Assembly (NCBI RefSeq): GCF_013820765.1
Contig: NZ_JABJVM010000011.1
Coordinates: forward strand, 44,038-108,037
Direction: 5' to 3'
Source of the DNA: Paenilisteria rustica
Lineage (GTDB): Bacteria; Bacillota; Bacilli; Lactobacillales; Listeriaceae
DNA length: 64,000 nt
Shown: one piece after another, positions 44,949 to 54,150 of the stretch
Layout: each line of letters begins with the position of its first letter
How positions within the stretch are numbered: the first letter of the stretch is position 1
The notes under the pieces: model-generated
Seen by the model: the letters and a program-made list of their open reading frames with translations, nothing else
Told to the model about the DNA's origin: nothing
Databases searched by the model: none
Position numbers and translations under genes: made by a program

Positions 44949-45707
44949 ATGATTACATTAAAATCAAGACGCGAAATCGACGAAATGAAACGTGCGGGGG
45001 AAATCCTTGTTGCGACACATAAAGAGATCAAGAAACTAATCAAGCCTGGAATTACGAGCTGGGATATCGAAGTATTCACGGAGGAGTTCTTGCGTAAACA
45101 AGGTGCGACACCAGAGCAAAAAGGCTTTGAAGGTTATGAATTTGCAACATGTGCGAGTATTAATGACGAAATTTGTCACGGTTTCCCTCGTAAGAAAATT
45201 CTAAATGAAGGCGATATTATCACAGTAGATATGGTTGTTAATTTCCATGGTGCGCTTGCCGATTCAGCTTGGACATATGGTGTTGGCCAAGTCTCACCAG
45301 AAGCCGAGCGTTTGATGGAAGTGACTCGTAAATCGATGTATCTTGGCATCGAACAAGCACAAGTAGGAAACCGCATTGGCGATATTGGACATGCGATTCA
45401 AACCTATGTAGAAGCTGAAAAACTAGCGGTTGTTCGCGAATTTATTGGTCACGGCGTTGGTCCAACATTACACGAAAAACCAGAAGTACCACATTTCGGC
45501 GCAGCAGGCAAAGGTCCACGTTTGAAAGAAGGAATGGTTATCACGATTGAGCCAATGGTTAACACGGGTGGCTGGAAAGCGAAGATGGATGACAACGGGT
45601 GGACGGCGCGAACGGCGGATGGTTCACTTTCTGCACAATATGAACATACGATTGCTATTACAAAGGATGGTCCAGAAATTTTGACATATCAAGGTGAAAA
45701 TGACTAA
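44949..45707 (+). CDS. map: methionine aminopeptidase, type I
   Basis: It removes the initiator methionine from new proteins. The 252-residue enzyme has the five metal ligands in the standard order: Asp in TVDMVV, Asp in LADSAW, His in GHGVGPTLHE, Glu in TIEPMV and Glu in YEHTIAI. The substrate-contact His is in EICHGFP. ATG 44949 is preferred to ATG 44940 because the AGAAGGG site touches the earlier codon. A zinc-finger extension is absent, as is usual in Bacillota. It corresponds to lmo1709 and is closed by its own hairpin. Confidence 0.95.
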   Translation: MITLKSRREIDEMKRAGEILVATHKEIKKLIKPGITSWDIEVFTEEFLRKQGATPEQKGFEGYEFATCASINDEICHGFPRKKILNEGDIITVDMVVNFHGALADSAWTYGVGQVSPEAERLMEVTRKSMYLGIEQAQVGNRIGDIGHAIQTYVEAEKLAVVREFIGHGVGPTLHEKPEVPHFGAAGKGPRLKEGMVITIEPMVNTGGWKAKMDDNGWTARTADGSLSAQYEHTIAITKDGPEILTYQGEND

Positions 45708-45715
45708 ATAATACG

Positions 45716-45755
45716 TAGGTGTGTTGCCAAGAACGCGACACACCTAAATTTTTTC
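45716..45755 (+). terminator. terminator of map
   Basis: TAGGTGTGT pairs perfectly with ACACACCTA around a 13-base loop, then AATTTTTT. Confidence 0.9.
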
Positions 45756-45776
45756 AATAGCAAAGGGAGAATGGGT

Positions 45777-46574
45777 ATGGGAGAGAAGAGAGCGATTCGT
45801 AAAACGAGGGCGCCACATACAGTTACATCGATTTGCAAAGAATTACATAATCTAGGTATTGCAAAAGGAGATACAGTGATTCTGCACTCTGCGCTCGGTC
45901 AAGCTGGCTGGGTGTGCGGAGGCGGGGTTACGATTATTAAAGCTTTTCAACAGGCGGTAACGGAATCTGGAAATCTAGTGATGGCAACGCAAAGTACGAA
46001 TGTGTCAGACCCGGCAAAATGGCGTAATCCAGCGGTTCCTAAAGAGTGGTTGCCGACAATTTATGAGGAAATGCCTGCTTATAATCCTGAAGAAACGCCT
46101 ACTTTTTTCATGGGCGTGATTCCAGAAATCTTCCGCAAAATGGAAGGCGTGAAGCGAAGTTCTCACCCGAAATATTCTTTTTGTGCATGGGGGAGCGATT
46201 CCGACTTTATTACGGAGAAACATGCGCTTAATTTCGGATTCGGCGAGCAATCACCGCTAGCACGCCTCTATGAGTTACACGCAAAAATTGTCTTGTTTGG
46301 CGTCGATCATAATAAAAACACGTCGCTACATCTGGCGGAGCATCGCGCGAAAGCCTTCCGAATTCAGCAAGAAAAGTCACCGATTATGGTGGGTGGCAAG
46401 AAGATTTGGCAGAGCTATGACGAAATAACGTCTAATAGCGAAGAATTTATTGCAATTGGGCGAGAGTACGAACAAAAAAAAGCACACCAGCCGACGATGA
46501 TTGCTGGTGCACCTTCTAAAATCTTTGATATGCGCGACTTAGTGGATTACGTTAGCGAAATTATTTCCGAATAG
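45777..46574 (+). CDS. AAC(3)-family acetyltransferase (YokD-like)
   Basis: The 265-residue protein has the aminoglycoside N3-acetyltransferase fold markers: HSALGQAGWVCGGG (acetyl-CoA contact), SSHPKYSFCAWG, and FGVDHNKNTSLHLAEH near residue 180. Chromosomal relatives such as B. subtilis YokD and Listeria lmo1708 are not proven resistance genes, so the natural substrate is open. ATG 45777 is used since GGGAG is seven bases upstream; an earlier ATG at 45771 is too close. Its last 14 bases overlap the end of the converging DUF1128 gene. Confidence 0.88.
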   Translation: MGEKRAIRKTRAPHTVTSICKELHNLGIAKGDTVILHSALGQAGWVCGGGVTIIKAFQQAVTESGNLVMATQSTNVSDPAKWRNPAVPKEWLPTIYEEMPAYNPEETPTFFMGVIPEIFRKMEGVKRSSHPKYSFCAWGSDSDFITEKHALNFGFGEQSPLARLYELHAKIVLFGVDHNKNTSLHLAEHRAKAFRIQQEKSPIMVGGKKIWQSYDEITSNSEEFIAIGREYEQKKAHQPTMIAGAPSKIFDMRDLVDYVSEIISE

Positions 46575-46782
46575 TGCTTAGTTCCTCTGCAAAAAGTTGC
46601 ATTTCGCGCATACTGATATTGTTTTTGCGATGAATCAGCGTATAAATATCAAGTAAGGAATCATAATGGATGGCTTCTAAGGTCAGGTTTTCAAAGACAG
46701 AAGCATTAACCATTTTTAGTTTTACCGTAATTTCATTTAGCATATACGTAACATTTTCTTGCGTGGGATTTTCTAAGTTCAT
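46561..46782 (-). CDS. DUF1128 / UPF0435 family protein (YfkK-like)
   Basis: The 73-residue soluble helical protein has the family pattern NVTYMLNEITVKLKMVNAS, then a middle YDSLLDIYTLI and the end MREMQLFAEELSTIRK. This closely follows B. subtilis YfkK as I recall it. No function is known. ATG 46782 lies eight bases after GGAG. The gene converges on the AAC(3)-like gene and overlaps it tail to tail by 14 bases, so there is no terminator between them. Confidence 0.88.
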   Translation of the reverse strand: MNLENPTQENVTYMLNEITVKLKMVNASVFENLTLEAIHYDSLLDIYTLIHRKNNISMREMQLFAEELSTIRK

Positions 46783-46875
46783 GTGAGACACTCCTTTTCA
46801 ACTTTCAAAAATTGTAGCATATAGTTTGGAGTGGCGCCACAATTAGCGTCTATTTTAAGAAGAAAGGGGATAGCG

Positions 46876-47733
46876 ATGTTAAAAAAAATACAAAATATCC
46901 GCCTAGTTCGTTTTGGCATGGCCGTTGGAGCTAGATTTACTAAAAATGATGTATCCGGAAGCGCCTCACAATTAGCGTATTATATGCTATTTTCCATTTT
47001 TCCGATTTTACTAATTGTGGCCTCGTTACTTCCGTATTTCAACATTGACCAAGACCAGTTATTTACAACGATAAAGCAGTTTGTTCCAGAAGAAATTTAT
47101 GATTTTATTAATAATAATCTGGATCAGCTTCTGAATAATAATTCAGGCGGTGCGCTTTCTATCGGGATTATCGGAACGTTGTGGTCGGCTTCTAATGGCA
47201 TGAACGCAACGACGAAAGCCTTGAATAAAGCGTATGGTGTGCAGGATCGCCGCAATTATTTTATAAAACGCCTATTGTCGATGGTTTTTACAATGGGGAT
47301 GCTGGCGGTTGTGGTCGTGACACTACTCCTCGTCGTTTTTGGCCAGCAAATTGGGTTGTTTATTTTTAATCATCTGAATGTGTCCCAAGATACACTCGAT
47401 ATTTGGAATAATTTTCGCTGGGTTGTGACAATGGCCGTTATTTTTATCGTGTTTTCCTTTATTTTTTGGATTGCACCAAACCGGAGAAGCAGCTTATTTA
47501 GTATTTTACCAGGCGCGGTTTTTTCCACGGTTGGTTGGGCTGCAGCTTCGATTGGTTTCGCCTATTACGTGAACAATTTTGCCAATTACTCTGCGACTTA
47601 CGGCAGTATCGGTGTAATTATTATTTTGATGTTATGGTTTTATCTAACAGGAACGATTTTGATGATTGGTGGCGAAATCAATGCCACACTTAGCATAGTG
47701 AAGCAGAAAAAGCTGGTCGGGGAGATTAATTAA
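46876..47733 (+). CDS. YihY/BrkB-family membrane protein
   Basis: This 285-residue protein has six predicted membrane helices and the family-specific ASQLAYYMLFSIFPILL near residue 35, WSASNGMNATTKALNKAYG in the middle, and YGSIGVIIILMLWFYLTG near the end. It was once annotated as ribonuclease BN, which is wrong for this family; the function is unknown. ATG 46876 is chosen because GGGGA precedes it; the open frame extends 15 codons further with no ribosome site. It is 24 bases upstream of the methyltransferase and is probably cotranscribed with it. Confidence 0.88.
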   Translation: MLKKIQNIRLVRFGMAVGARFTKNDVSGSASQLAYYMLFSIFPILLIVASLLPYFNIDQDQLFTTIKQFVPEEIYDFINNNLDQLLNNNSGGALSIGIIGTLWSASNGMNATTKALNKAYGVQDRRNYFIKRLLSMVFTMGMLAVVVVTLLLVVFGQQIGLFIFNHLNVSQDTLDIWNNFRWVVTMAVIFIVFSFIFWIAPNRRSSLFSILPGAVFSTVGWAAASIGFAYYVNNFANYSATYGSIGVIIILMLWFYLTGTILMIGGEINATLSIVKQKKLVGEIN

Positions 47734-47757
47734 ACTGACCATAAGGAGAGAATTATT

Positions 47758-49131
47758 TTGAGCGAAAATCCAGTAACAGAAGGTCAACAATTCCCGCTAA
47801 CGATTAAACGGATTGGTATTAACGGCGAAGGAATCGGCTATTTCAAACGATCGGTCGTTTTTGTAACCGGCGCCCTAACAGGAGAAGAAGTCGTGGTCGA
47901 GGCTACGAAAGTCAATCCACGCTACACAGAAGCAAAAATCCGCAAAATTCGTAAAAAATCACCACACCGCGTGACACCACCATGCCCAGTCTACGATGCA
48001 TGTGGCGGTTGTCAATTGCAACATTTAGCGTACCCAGAACAACTGCAAATGAAAAAAGATCTTATCGTACAATCCATCGAAAAACATACACGTTTCCACT
48101 TAGAACAAATTAAGATTCGCGACACAATCGGTATGGGAAATCCATGGGGTTACCGGAATAAAAGCCAATTCCAAGTACGGGAAATTGATGATGTGGTCGA
48201 AGCCGGCCTATTTGGCGCCGAAAGCCACGAGCTAGTTCCAATCGAAACCTGTATCGTACAACATCCAGACACTGTAAAAGTAACCAATTTTGTACGCGAC
48301 TTACTCGAAGAACTTGAAATTCCAATCTATGAAGAACAACGAAATAGCGGTATTGTCCGGACAATCGTTGTTCGCACGGGAATTAAAACCGGCCAGATTC
48401 AACTTGTCCTTGTCACAAACAGCAAGAAGTTACCACGCAAACGCGAGTTAATTGAGCGCATCCAAGCGGCCATCCCAGAAGTTGTTTCGATTATGCAAAA
48501 CGTCAATCAGGCAAAAACATCCCTAATTTTCGGTGAAGAAACGCTCTTCCTTGCAGGGAAAGAAAAAATCACCGAGAAGTTAGGGGAAATCGAATTCGAC
48601 CTTTCTGCGCGCGCCTTTTTCCAATTGAACCCATCGCAAACGGAGAAGCTTTACCGCGAAGTAGCGCGTGCCATCCGCTTGACTGGTAACGAAAAAATTG
48701 TCGATGCCTATTGTGGTGTCGGAACAATCGGGCTTTCTTTGGCGAAACGAGCAGCAGAAGTACGCGGGATGGATACCATTGCAGAATCGATCGAGGACGC
48801 AAAAGCAAATGCCGCGCGTGCTGGAATAACAAATGTTAGCTTCGAAACAGGGAAAGCCGAAGAAGTATTCCCGAAATGGATCAAGGCTGGCTTTAAACCA
48901 GACGCGATTGTTGTCGATCCGCCACGCGTAGGTTGTGAAGACCAGTTACTGCAATCGATTCTGCGTACGAATGCGAAACAAATTGTCTACGTATCATGTA
49001 ATCCATCAACACTTGCACGCGATATTCAGATTTTATCTAAAAAATACAACGTGAAGTATATCCAACCACTAGACATGTTCCCTCACACCGCACATGTGGA
49101 GAGCATCACGGTCTTAACTTTAAAAAACTAA
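47758..49131 (+). CDS. rlmD: 23S rRNA (uracil-5)-methyltransferase, RlmD/RlmCD type
   Basis: The enzyme is 457 residues long. The N-terminal TRAM domain (about residues 8-65) is followed by a 4Fe-4S cysteine set (Cys 76, 82 and 85 in [10 protein letters not shown], with a fourth in IETCIVQ). The Rossmann methyltransferase fold has [18 protein letters not shown] and the catalytic loop [13 protein letters not shown]. In Bacillota the homologue RlmCD (YefA) makes m5U at both 747 and 1939. The start is TTG with AAGGAGAG about eight bases upstream. It is followed 16 bases later by a GNAT gene. Confidence 0.92.
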   Translation: MSENPVTEGQQFPLTIKRIGINGEGIGYFKRSVVFVTGALTGEEVVVEATKVNPRYTEAKIRKIRKKSPHRVTPPCPVYDACGGCQLQHLAYPEQLQMKKDLIVQSIEKHTRFHLEQIKIRDTIGMGNPWGYRNKSQFQVREIDDVVEAGLFGAESHELVPIETCIVQHPDTVKVTNFVRDLLEELEIPIYEEQRNSGIVRTIVVRTGIKTGQIQLVLVTNSKKLPRKRELIERIQAAIPEVVSIMQNVNQAKTSLIFGEETLFLAGKEKITEKLGEIEFDLSARAFFQLNPSQTEKLYREVARAIRLTGNEKIVDAYCGVGTIGLSLAKRAAEVRGMDTIAESIEDAKANAARAGITNVSFETGKAEEVFPKWIKAGFKPDAIVVDPPRVGCEDQLLQSILRTNAKQIVYVSCNPSTLARDIQILSKKYNVKYIQPLDMFPHTAHVESITVLTLKN

Positions 49132-49147
49132 GCGAGGAGGGCTTCCT

Positions 49148-49621
49148 TTGACAATGCAGCTAAAACCATTCAAAAATGAAACGGCGGAGATTGCGGCCCT
49201 TACGAACTATACACTAACAAACGACGAGTTTTCGGCGCACCCGCTAGAACTTTTAGAACAATCGGCTAAAACAAGTAGCTATCACTGCGTCCAAATTTTA
49301 GATAATGGAATGATCGCAGGCTTTTTCGTGTTAGATAGTGGCAATGACCTAACGACATACACCACAGAACCTAATGCGCTACTTTTACGAGGTTATTCCA
49401 TCGATTCCAGCTTGCAAGGAAAAGGGTATGGTACAAAGTCCTTAGCTGCGTTAAAAGACTATGTGCACGCTCATTTCAAAGGAATCGCTAGCGCTGTTTT
49501 AGCAGTCAATAAACGAAACATTCCAGCACAAAAACTATATTTAAAAAGCGGTTTTGTCGAAACACCACGCGTTGTATTAGGCCCGCGCGGTGAGCAATTT
49601 GTTTACGAATTGAGAATATGA
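49148..49621 (+). CDS. GNAT family N-acetyltransferase
   Basis: The 157-residue protein has the acetyl-CoA motif SIDSSLQGKGYGTKSLAALK (R/QxxGxG/A) and the late AVNKRNIPAQKLYLKSGF segment characteristic of RimI-like GNATs. The acceptor is unknown. The start is TTG 49148, seven bases after GAGGAGG; an ATG two codons later is too far from it. It is cotranscribed with the rRNA methyltransferase and ended by the hairpin at 49634. Confidence 0.83.
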   Translation: MTMQLKPFKNETAEIAALTNYTLTNDEFSAHPLELLEQSAKTSSYHCVQILDNGMIAGFFVLDSGNDLTTYTTEPNALLLRGYSIDSSLQGKGYGTKSLAALKDYVHAHFKGIASAVLAVNKRNIPAQKLYLKSGFVETPRVVLGPRGEQFVYELRI

Positions 49622-49633
49622 GGAACAAGGATA

Positions 49634-49673
49634 GAGAACGGGGGATATATACCAATCCTCGTTCTCCATTTTT
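49634..49673 (+). terminator. terminator after the GNAT gene
   Basis: GAGAACGGGGGA pairs with TCCTCGTTCTC (one mismatch/bulge), followed by CATTTTT. Confidence 0.75.
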
Positions 49674-49792
49674 GAATCACCTTGCAATAATGTAAGGATG
49701 AAAAGTCGCGACAAAGCTTTTCATTACTAGCGTTATTTGTTAAACTAAGGTAGACAATTAGACCATAAGAAATAAGAAAGCGTGGCAGATCT

Positions 49793-50458
49793 ATGAAAAA
49801 TGACAAAATTCGGTTTCTTGTTCTCCTGATTCCGATTTTATATATGGCTTACGGTATATTTTTAGCACTCGATTTTGGTAGTAGAGCAGAGTTGATCAAT
49901 GTCATTTTAAACGGGACAATCCTTAGCGCGTGCTCTATTTTCATCATTTGGAAGGCAAAATTAAGAAATTCAATAGATGTGATTTGGCTAGCGACATTCA
50001 TTCTCTATCTGTTCATTTTGCATCATTTAGTTACATATATTTCAGCAGGGGATATTCTAAAAAGCACGTACACAGGAGGATTTCATATTCAGCAAGAAAT
50101 GGTGAATCTTGTGCCATTTACCACAATTGAAAATACGGTGCACCAAACGTTGCCAACAATGCCAACCATCATTCAATTACTCGGAAACGTCCTGTTACTC
50201 GCACCATTGACGTTCTTTCTACTCTATTTTCAAATTACGAAACGAATGGGAACGACGCTCTTGATTGCCCTATTAGTTTCTACAGGAATCGAGCTTGTTC
50301 AATTCCTCCAAACGACGGTTATCACAGGTTTTAGCGGCATAACTTTGCCAGAAAACCGTTCGACAGATATTGATGACATTATTCTAAATACGCTGAGTGG
50401 TTTGCTAGGGATTCTTGTAGCCCTGTGTATACCACGCGTGAGAAAGCGCAAAAAATAG
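49793..50458 (+). CDS. VanZ-like family membrane protein
   Basis: This 221-residue protein has five or six hydrophobic helices. The VanZ core is in the second half: NLVPFTTIENTVHQ, LLGNVLLLAPLTFFL, GIELVQFLQT and STDIDDIILNTLSGLLG, with the conserved Asp-Asp-Asn pattern. Despite the family name (teicoplanin resistance), stand-alone VanZ-like proteins have no settled role; a link to envelope lipids is plausible next to mprF, but is inference. Only a weak ribosome site precedes the ATG. It is 31 bases ahead of mprF. Confidence 0.83.
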   Translation: MKNDKIRFLVLLIPILYMAYGIFLALDFGSRAELINVILNGTILSACSIFIIWKAKLRNSIDVIWLATFILYLFILHHLVTYISAGDILKSTYTGGFHIQQEMVNLVPFTTIENTVHQTLPTMPTIIQLLGNVLLLAPLTFFLLYFQITKRMGTTLLIALLVSTGIELVQFLQTTVITGFSGITLPENRSTDIDDIILNTLSGLLGILVALCIPRVRKRKK

Positions 50459-50489
50459 TATTGAATTGGGAAAAGTGAAGGGAATTGGT

Positions 50490-53096
50490 ATGATGAAGGA
50501 AAGATTTGCAAAACTCATAGCATGGTTTCAAGAAAATAGTCTGAAGGCTAAAATTATTTTTATCGTCTTTGTACTCGCGTTTGTCGTTTATGAGGTGATT
50601 AGCATCGGAACAACAACCGATTTTGGAGCCTTGAAAGATAACTTAACATCGCAGAGCCCAGAAAATATCTTGATCATGATTGTAGTCGGGCTTATTGCTG
50701 TGACACCAATGCTTATCTATGATTTTGTCATCGTGAAACTCTTGCCAGGTAAGTTTCCAACAAGTCATATCATTGCGTCTGGCTGGATTACGAACACATT
50801 TACTAATATCGGTGGGTTTGGCGGCGTATTAGGAGCCTCGTTACGTGCCAATTTCTACGGTAAGAATGCAGACCATAAACAAATCCTTCTAGCTATTTCA
50901 AAAATTGCCTTGTTTCTCGTATCAGGTTTATCATTATATTGCCTTATCGGCCTAGTGATGCTGTTTATTCCAGGATTCGCCGATCATTTCCGCAGTTACT
51001 GGCCTTGGCTTGTCGGCGGTGGCTTATATTTTCCAATCCTATTTTTCTTTACAAAATGGAAAAGTAAAACGCTATTTGAAGATTTACCGCTAAAACGTGA
51101 ATTACTACTTATATTAGCGTCCCTATTAGAATGGGCGTTTGCATTCGGTTGCTTCATCATTATCGGCGTACTCATGAACGAACCAGTCGATATTGCTAAA
51201 GTATTCCCACTTTTCGTCATTGCATCTGTTATCGGGATTGCATCGATGGTACCAGGCGGGGTTGGAACGTTCGATGTCGTCATGATTCTCGGGCTTGAAG
51301 CACTTGGCGTACCGACGGACCTCAGTGTCGCTTGGTTGCTGTTTTATCGTATTTTCTACTATATTATCCCGTTCGCAGCTGGACTTCTATTCTTCGTCCA
51401 AAAAGCTGGGAAGAAATTCAATGATTATTTAGAAGGGTTACCACGCCTATTCCTACAAAAACTAGCGCACAGATTTCTAGTCTTGTTCGTGTATTTTGCA
51501 GGGCTGATGCTGATTATCTCCGCAGCGATTCCAAATGCGATTTATCATTTACCACTACTCTATAAACTCGCGCCATTCAGTCTATTTTTCGTGTCGCAAA
51601 TCACGATGATTGCGTTCGGGTTCTTGTTACTCGGACTTGCTCGAGGTATCGAAAGTAAGATTACTAAAGCCTATGTAACAACTATTGTTGTGCTAGGTTG
51701 CGCGATTTTCAATACACTTGCCCAAGGATTTTCCATCAAAGCAGCGATTTTTCTTGGTATCGTATTGATTTGCGTTTACCTAGCCCGCAATGAATTTTAT
51801 CGTGAAAAACTCGTCTACACATGGAGTAAAATCATTTTTGACAGCTTACTATTTTTAGTTTGTTTAATCGGCTATGTTCTCATCGGCATTTATAACTCGC
51901 CAAAAGTACCACATCACCGCAAAATTCCCGATTACCTGTTGATTCCATCTGAACACGTTTGGATTACAGGATTCATCGGTGTCGCCATCGCGATTATTAG
52001 TTTGATTATTATTTTCTATTACTTCTCAATCACGAGTGTTACGATTGGGGAACCATTTGATGCGAGGCGTTTACGAGCCCATTTAGCTAAATACAAAGGA
52101 AATGAAGTAACCCACACAATGTTCATGCGCGACAAACTACTTTTCTGGTCTAAAGACGATAAAGTTGTGTTTCCGTTCCAACTAAAAGCCGATAAAATGG
52201 TTATCATGGGAGAACCAGTCGGGGATAGTGACTCCCTTGAGGACGCGCTAGAAGAGCTGATGACATATGCCGATCGTTTTGGTTACCGACCCGTTTTCTA
52301 TGAAGTCGATGTTGATATGCTGGCATTCCTCCACGATCATGGTTTTGATTTCATGAAAATTGGTGAAGAAGGCTTCGTATCCTTACCCGAATTTACGCTA
52401 ACTGGTAAAAAACGTAAGGGTGAACGCGCCTTAATGAATAAATTCGAGCGTGAAGGTTATACATTTGAAATTATTGAGCCAAGCTTCGATGAAAAAACGA
52501 TTCAACGACTCCGCGAAATTTCGGATGATTGGCTAGGCGATAGATCCGAAAAAGGATTCTCGCTTGGGTACTTCGATGTTTACTATTTAGAACAAGCACC
52601 AATCGCAATCGCTCGAGACGCAGAAGGTGAAATCATTGCTTTTGCCTCGATCATGCCATGTTACAACGACGAAATGACATCCATCGATTTAATGCGCTAC
52701 GGTCAAGATGCTCCAAGCGGTATCATGGATTTCCTATTCATCAACCTATTCCAAAAAGGGCAAGAAGACGGCTACCAAATTTTCAACGCAGGGATGGCGC
52801 CATTATCCAATGTCGGTTCCTCACAGTTTGCCTTTTTAGGAGAAAGATTGGCAGGCCTTGTTTACCGCTATAGCCAAGGCTTCTATGGTTTCCAAGGATT
52901 ACGCAATTACAAATCAAAATACGTAACCACTTGGGTTCAAAAATTCATCGCGTTCAGGAAACGAAGCTCGATTGCTTTTACAATGTTGCAACTGATGGTT
53001 CTAGTAGGCAAAAAACGGCCGTTATCCAAAGCACAAATCGTAGAAGACATTGTAGACGAGATGGAACCCGTCGCGGCTACAGAAGAAACGAAATAA
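50490..53096 (+). CDS. mprF: phosphatidylglycerol lysyltransferase
   Basis: This 868-residue protein adds lysine from Lys-tRNA to phosphatidylglycerol and flips the product outward, lowering surface charge and protecting against cationic peptides. The N-terminal 500 or so residues carry about 14 membrane helices, including the flippase GGFGGVLGASLRANFY region. The C-terminal cytoplasmic DUF2156 synthase domain contains FRYGQDAPSG-type (here MRYGQDAPSGIMDF) and NAGMAPLSN motifs. ATG 50490 follows AAGGGA. In L. monocytogenes mprF is a VirRS target, and a VirS-like kinase is encoded at 2414 here. It is closed by a bidirectional hairpin. Confidence 0.95.
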   Translation: MMKERFAKLIAWFQENSLKAKIIFIVFVLAFVVYEVISIGTTTDFGALKDNLTSQSPENILIMIVVGLIAVTPMLIYDFVIVKLLPGKFPTSHIIASGWITNTFTNIGGFGGVLGASLRANFYGKNADHKQILLAISKIALFLVSGLSLYCLIGLVMLFIPGFADHFRSYWPWLVGGGLYFPILFFFTKWKSKTLFEDLPLKRELLLILASLLEWAFAFGCFIIIGVLMNEPVDIAKVFPLFVIASVIGIASMVPGGVGTFDVVMILGLEALGVPTDLSVAWLLFYRIFYYIIPFAAGLLFFVQKAGKKFNDYLEGLPRLFLQKLAHRFLVLFVYFAGLMLIISAAIPNAIYHLPLLYKLAPFSLFFVSQITMIAFGFLLLGLARGIESKITKAYVTTIVVLGCAIFNTLAQGFSIKAAIFLGIVLICVYLARNEFYREKLVYTWSKIIFDSLLFLVCLIGYVLIGIYNSPKVPHHRKIPDYLLIPSEHVWITGFIGVAIAIISLIIIFYYFSITSVTIGEPFDARRLRAHLAKYKGNEVTHTMFMRDKLLFWSKDDKVVFPFQLKADKMVIMGEPVGDSDSLEDALEELMTYADRFGYRPVFYEVDVDMLAFLHDHGFDFMKIGEEGFVSLPEFTLTGKKRKGERALMNKFEREGYTFEIIEPSFDEKTIQRLREISDDWLGDRSEKGFSLGYFDVYYLEQAPIAIARDAEGEIIAFASIMPCYNDEMTSIDLMRYGQDAPSGIMDFLFINLFQKGQEDGYQIFNAGMAPLSNVGSSQFAFLGERLAGLVYRYSQGFYGFQGLRNYKSKYVTTWVQKFIAFRKRSSIAFTMLQLMVLVGKKRPLSKAQIVEDIVDEMEPVAATEETK

Positions 53097-53102
53097 TAAC
53101 AC

Positions 53103-53152
53103 AAACAAGGCGCTGGAAGATCGCAGTCGGATCTCACAAGCGCCTTGTTTTG
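53103..53152. terminator. bidirectional terminator between mprF and the epimerase-like gene
   Basis: AAACAAGGCGCT pairs perfectly with AGCGCCTTGTTT, and an inner GATC-type stem (AGATC/GATCT) strengthens the loop. Confidence 0.9.
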
Positions 53153-54049
53153 CTATTCTTTTACTAAATCGACCAATGCCGCCTCAATCTGCGGGAATTT
53201 AAATGTGAAATTTTGATTGAGAAGTTTTTGCGGATATACCCGTTGACCTTTCAAAATAAGCATCGCCCTTTCGCCCATTGCTAGACGAATCATCGAAGCA
53301 GGCGTCGCAACTTTTGCTGGTCGATTCATCGCCTGACCGAGTAGCTCTGCGAATTTTTTCTGTTGAACCGGGTGCGGAGCTGTTACATTCACCGCGCCGT
53401 CGATCCGCTCGTTCGTCATGATAAAGACAATCGCGGCGACAACATCATCAATATGAATCCACGAATACCACTGATTTCCATCGCCAAGCGGCCCGCCAAC
53501 TAAGAAGCTAAACTGTTTTGTGAGTAGTGGCAATGATCCGCCGTCCTTACCCAAAATCAAACCAAATCGCGTAAAGACCGTCCGAATTCCCGAAGCACGC
53601 GCAGCTTTTTCCCAAGAAATAACCGTCTCCGCAAGAAAATTATCAGCCGCCACATGCTCCTCCGTATCTAAGAAAAAGGTCGTTTGTGACGTAGGATATA
53701 CGCCAATCGCGCTCGCATTAATCAACAATCGAGGCTTCGGCTTCAAGCTATGAATCATCCGCACAAGCTCGGTCGTCGCATCCACACGACTATCTAAAAT
53801 CAACTGCTTCCGATCCTCTGTCCAGCGCTTATCCGCGATACCCGCACCAGCAAGATTAATACAAATATCAATAGACACCCCAGCTAAATCAGGCAAAGAG
53901 CCGCCCAACCACTTTATATAATGGATATTATCGGTGCTAACTTTACCATCCTGACGTGTCAAAATATAAACAACATGCCCCTTATCCAAAAGAGTAGGAA
54001 CGAGATGCTGTCCAATAAAACCAGTCCCGCCCGCGATTAAAATATTCAT
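53153..54049 (-). CDS. TIGR01777 family SDR (epimerase-like, YfhF)
   Basis: The 298-residue extended SDR protein has the N-terminal NAD(P)-binding GGTGFIGQHL loop, INLAGAGIADKRWT (TIGR01777 hallmark), NASAIGVYPTS as the active-site segment, and a short C-terminal DUF1731 part with RVYPQKLLNQNFTFKFP. It is related to B. subtilis YfhF and Listeria lmo1694. The substrate is unknown. ATG 54049 is chosen over a GTG 12 bases earlier because it begins the Rossmann strand directly. It is divergent from recX. Confidence 0.88.
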   Translation of the reverse strand: MNILIAGGTGFIGQHLVPTLLDKGHVVYILTRQDGKVSTDNIHYIKWLGGSLPDLAGVSIDICINLAGAGIADKRWTEDRKQLILDSRVDATTELVRMIHSLKPKPRLLINASAIGVYPTSQTTFFLDTEEHVAADNFLAETVISWEKAARASGIRTVFTRFGLILGKDGGSLPLLTKQFSFLVGGPLGDGNQWYSWIHIDDVVAAIVFIMTNERIDGAVNVTAPHPVQQKKFAELLGQAMNRPAKVATPASMIRLAMGERAMLILKGQRVYPQKLLNQNFTFKFPQIEAALVDLVKE

Positions 54050-54150
54050 AATTTCGTTCACCCCTAACTTGTTTCTATTACTTTTCCCTTTAAGATAGCT
54101 TTAAAACGATTTTTTGCGTATGATAGAGTAGAGAAGAGGAGGCGATAACA

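Noticed and set aside
45777..46574. Acquired aminoglycoside resistance gene
   Set aside because: The family is AAC(3)-like, but the gene sits in a conserved core neighbourhood with ordinary composition, as do chromosomal YokD-type genes of unknown substrate.
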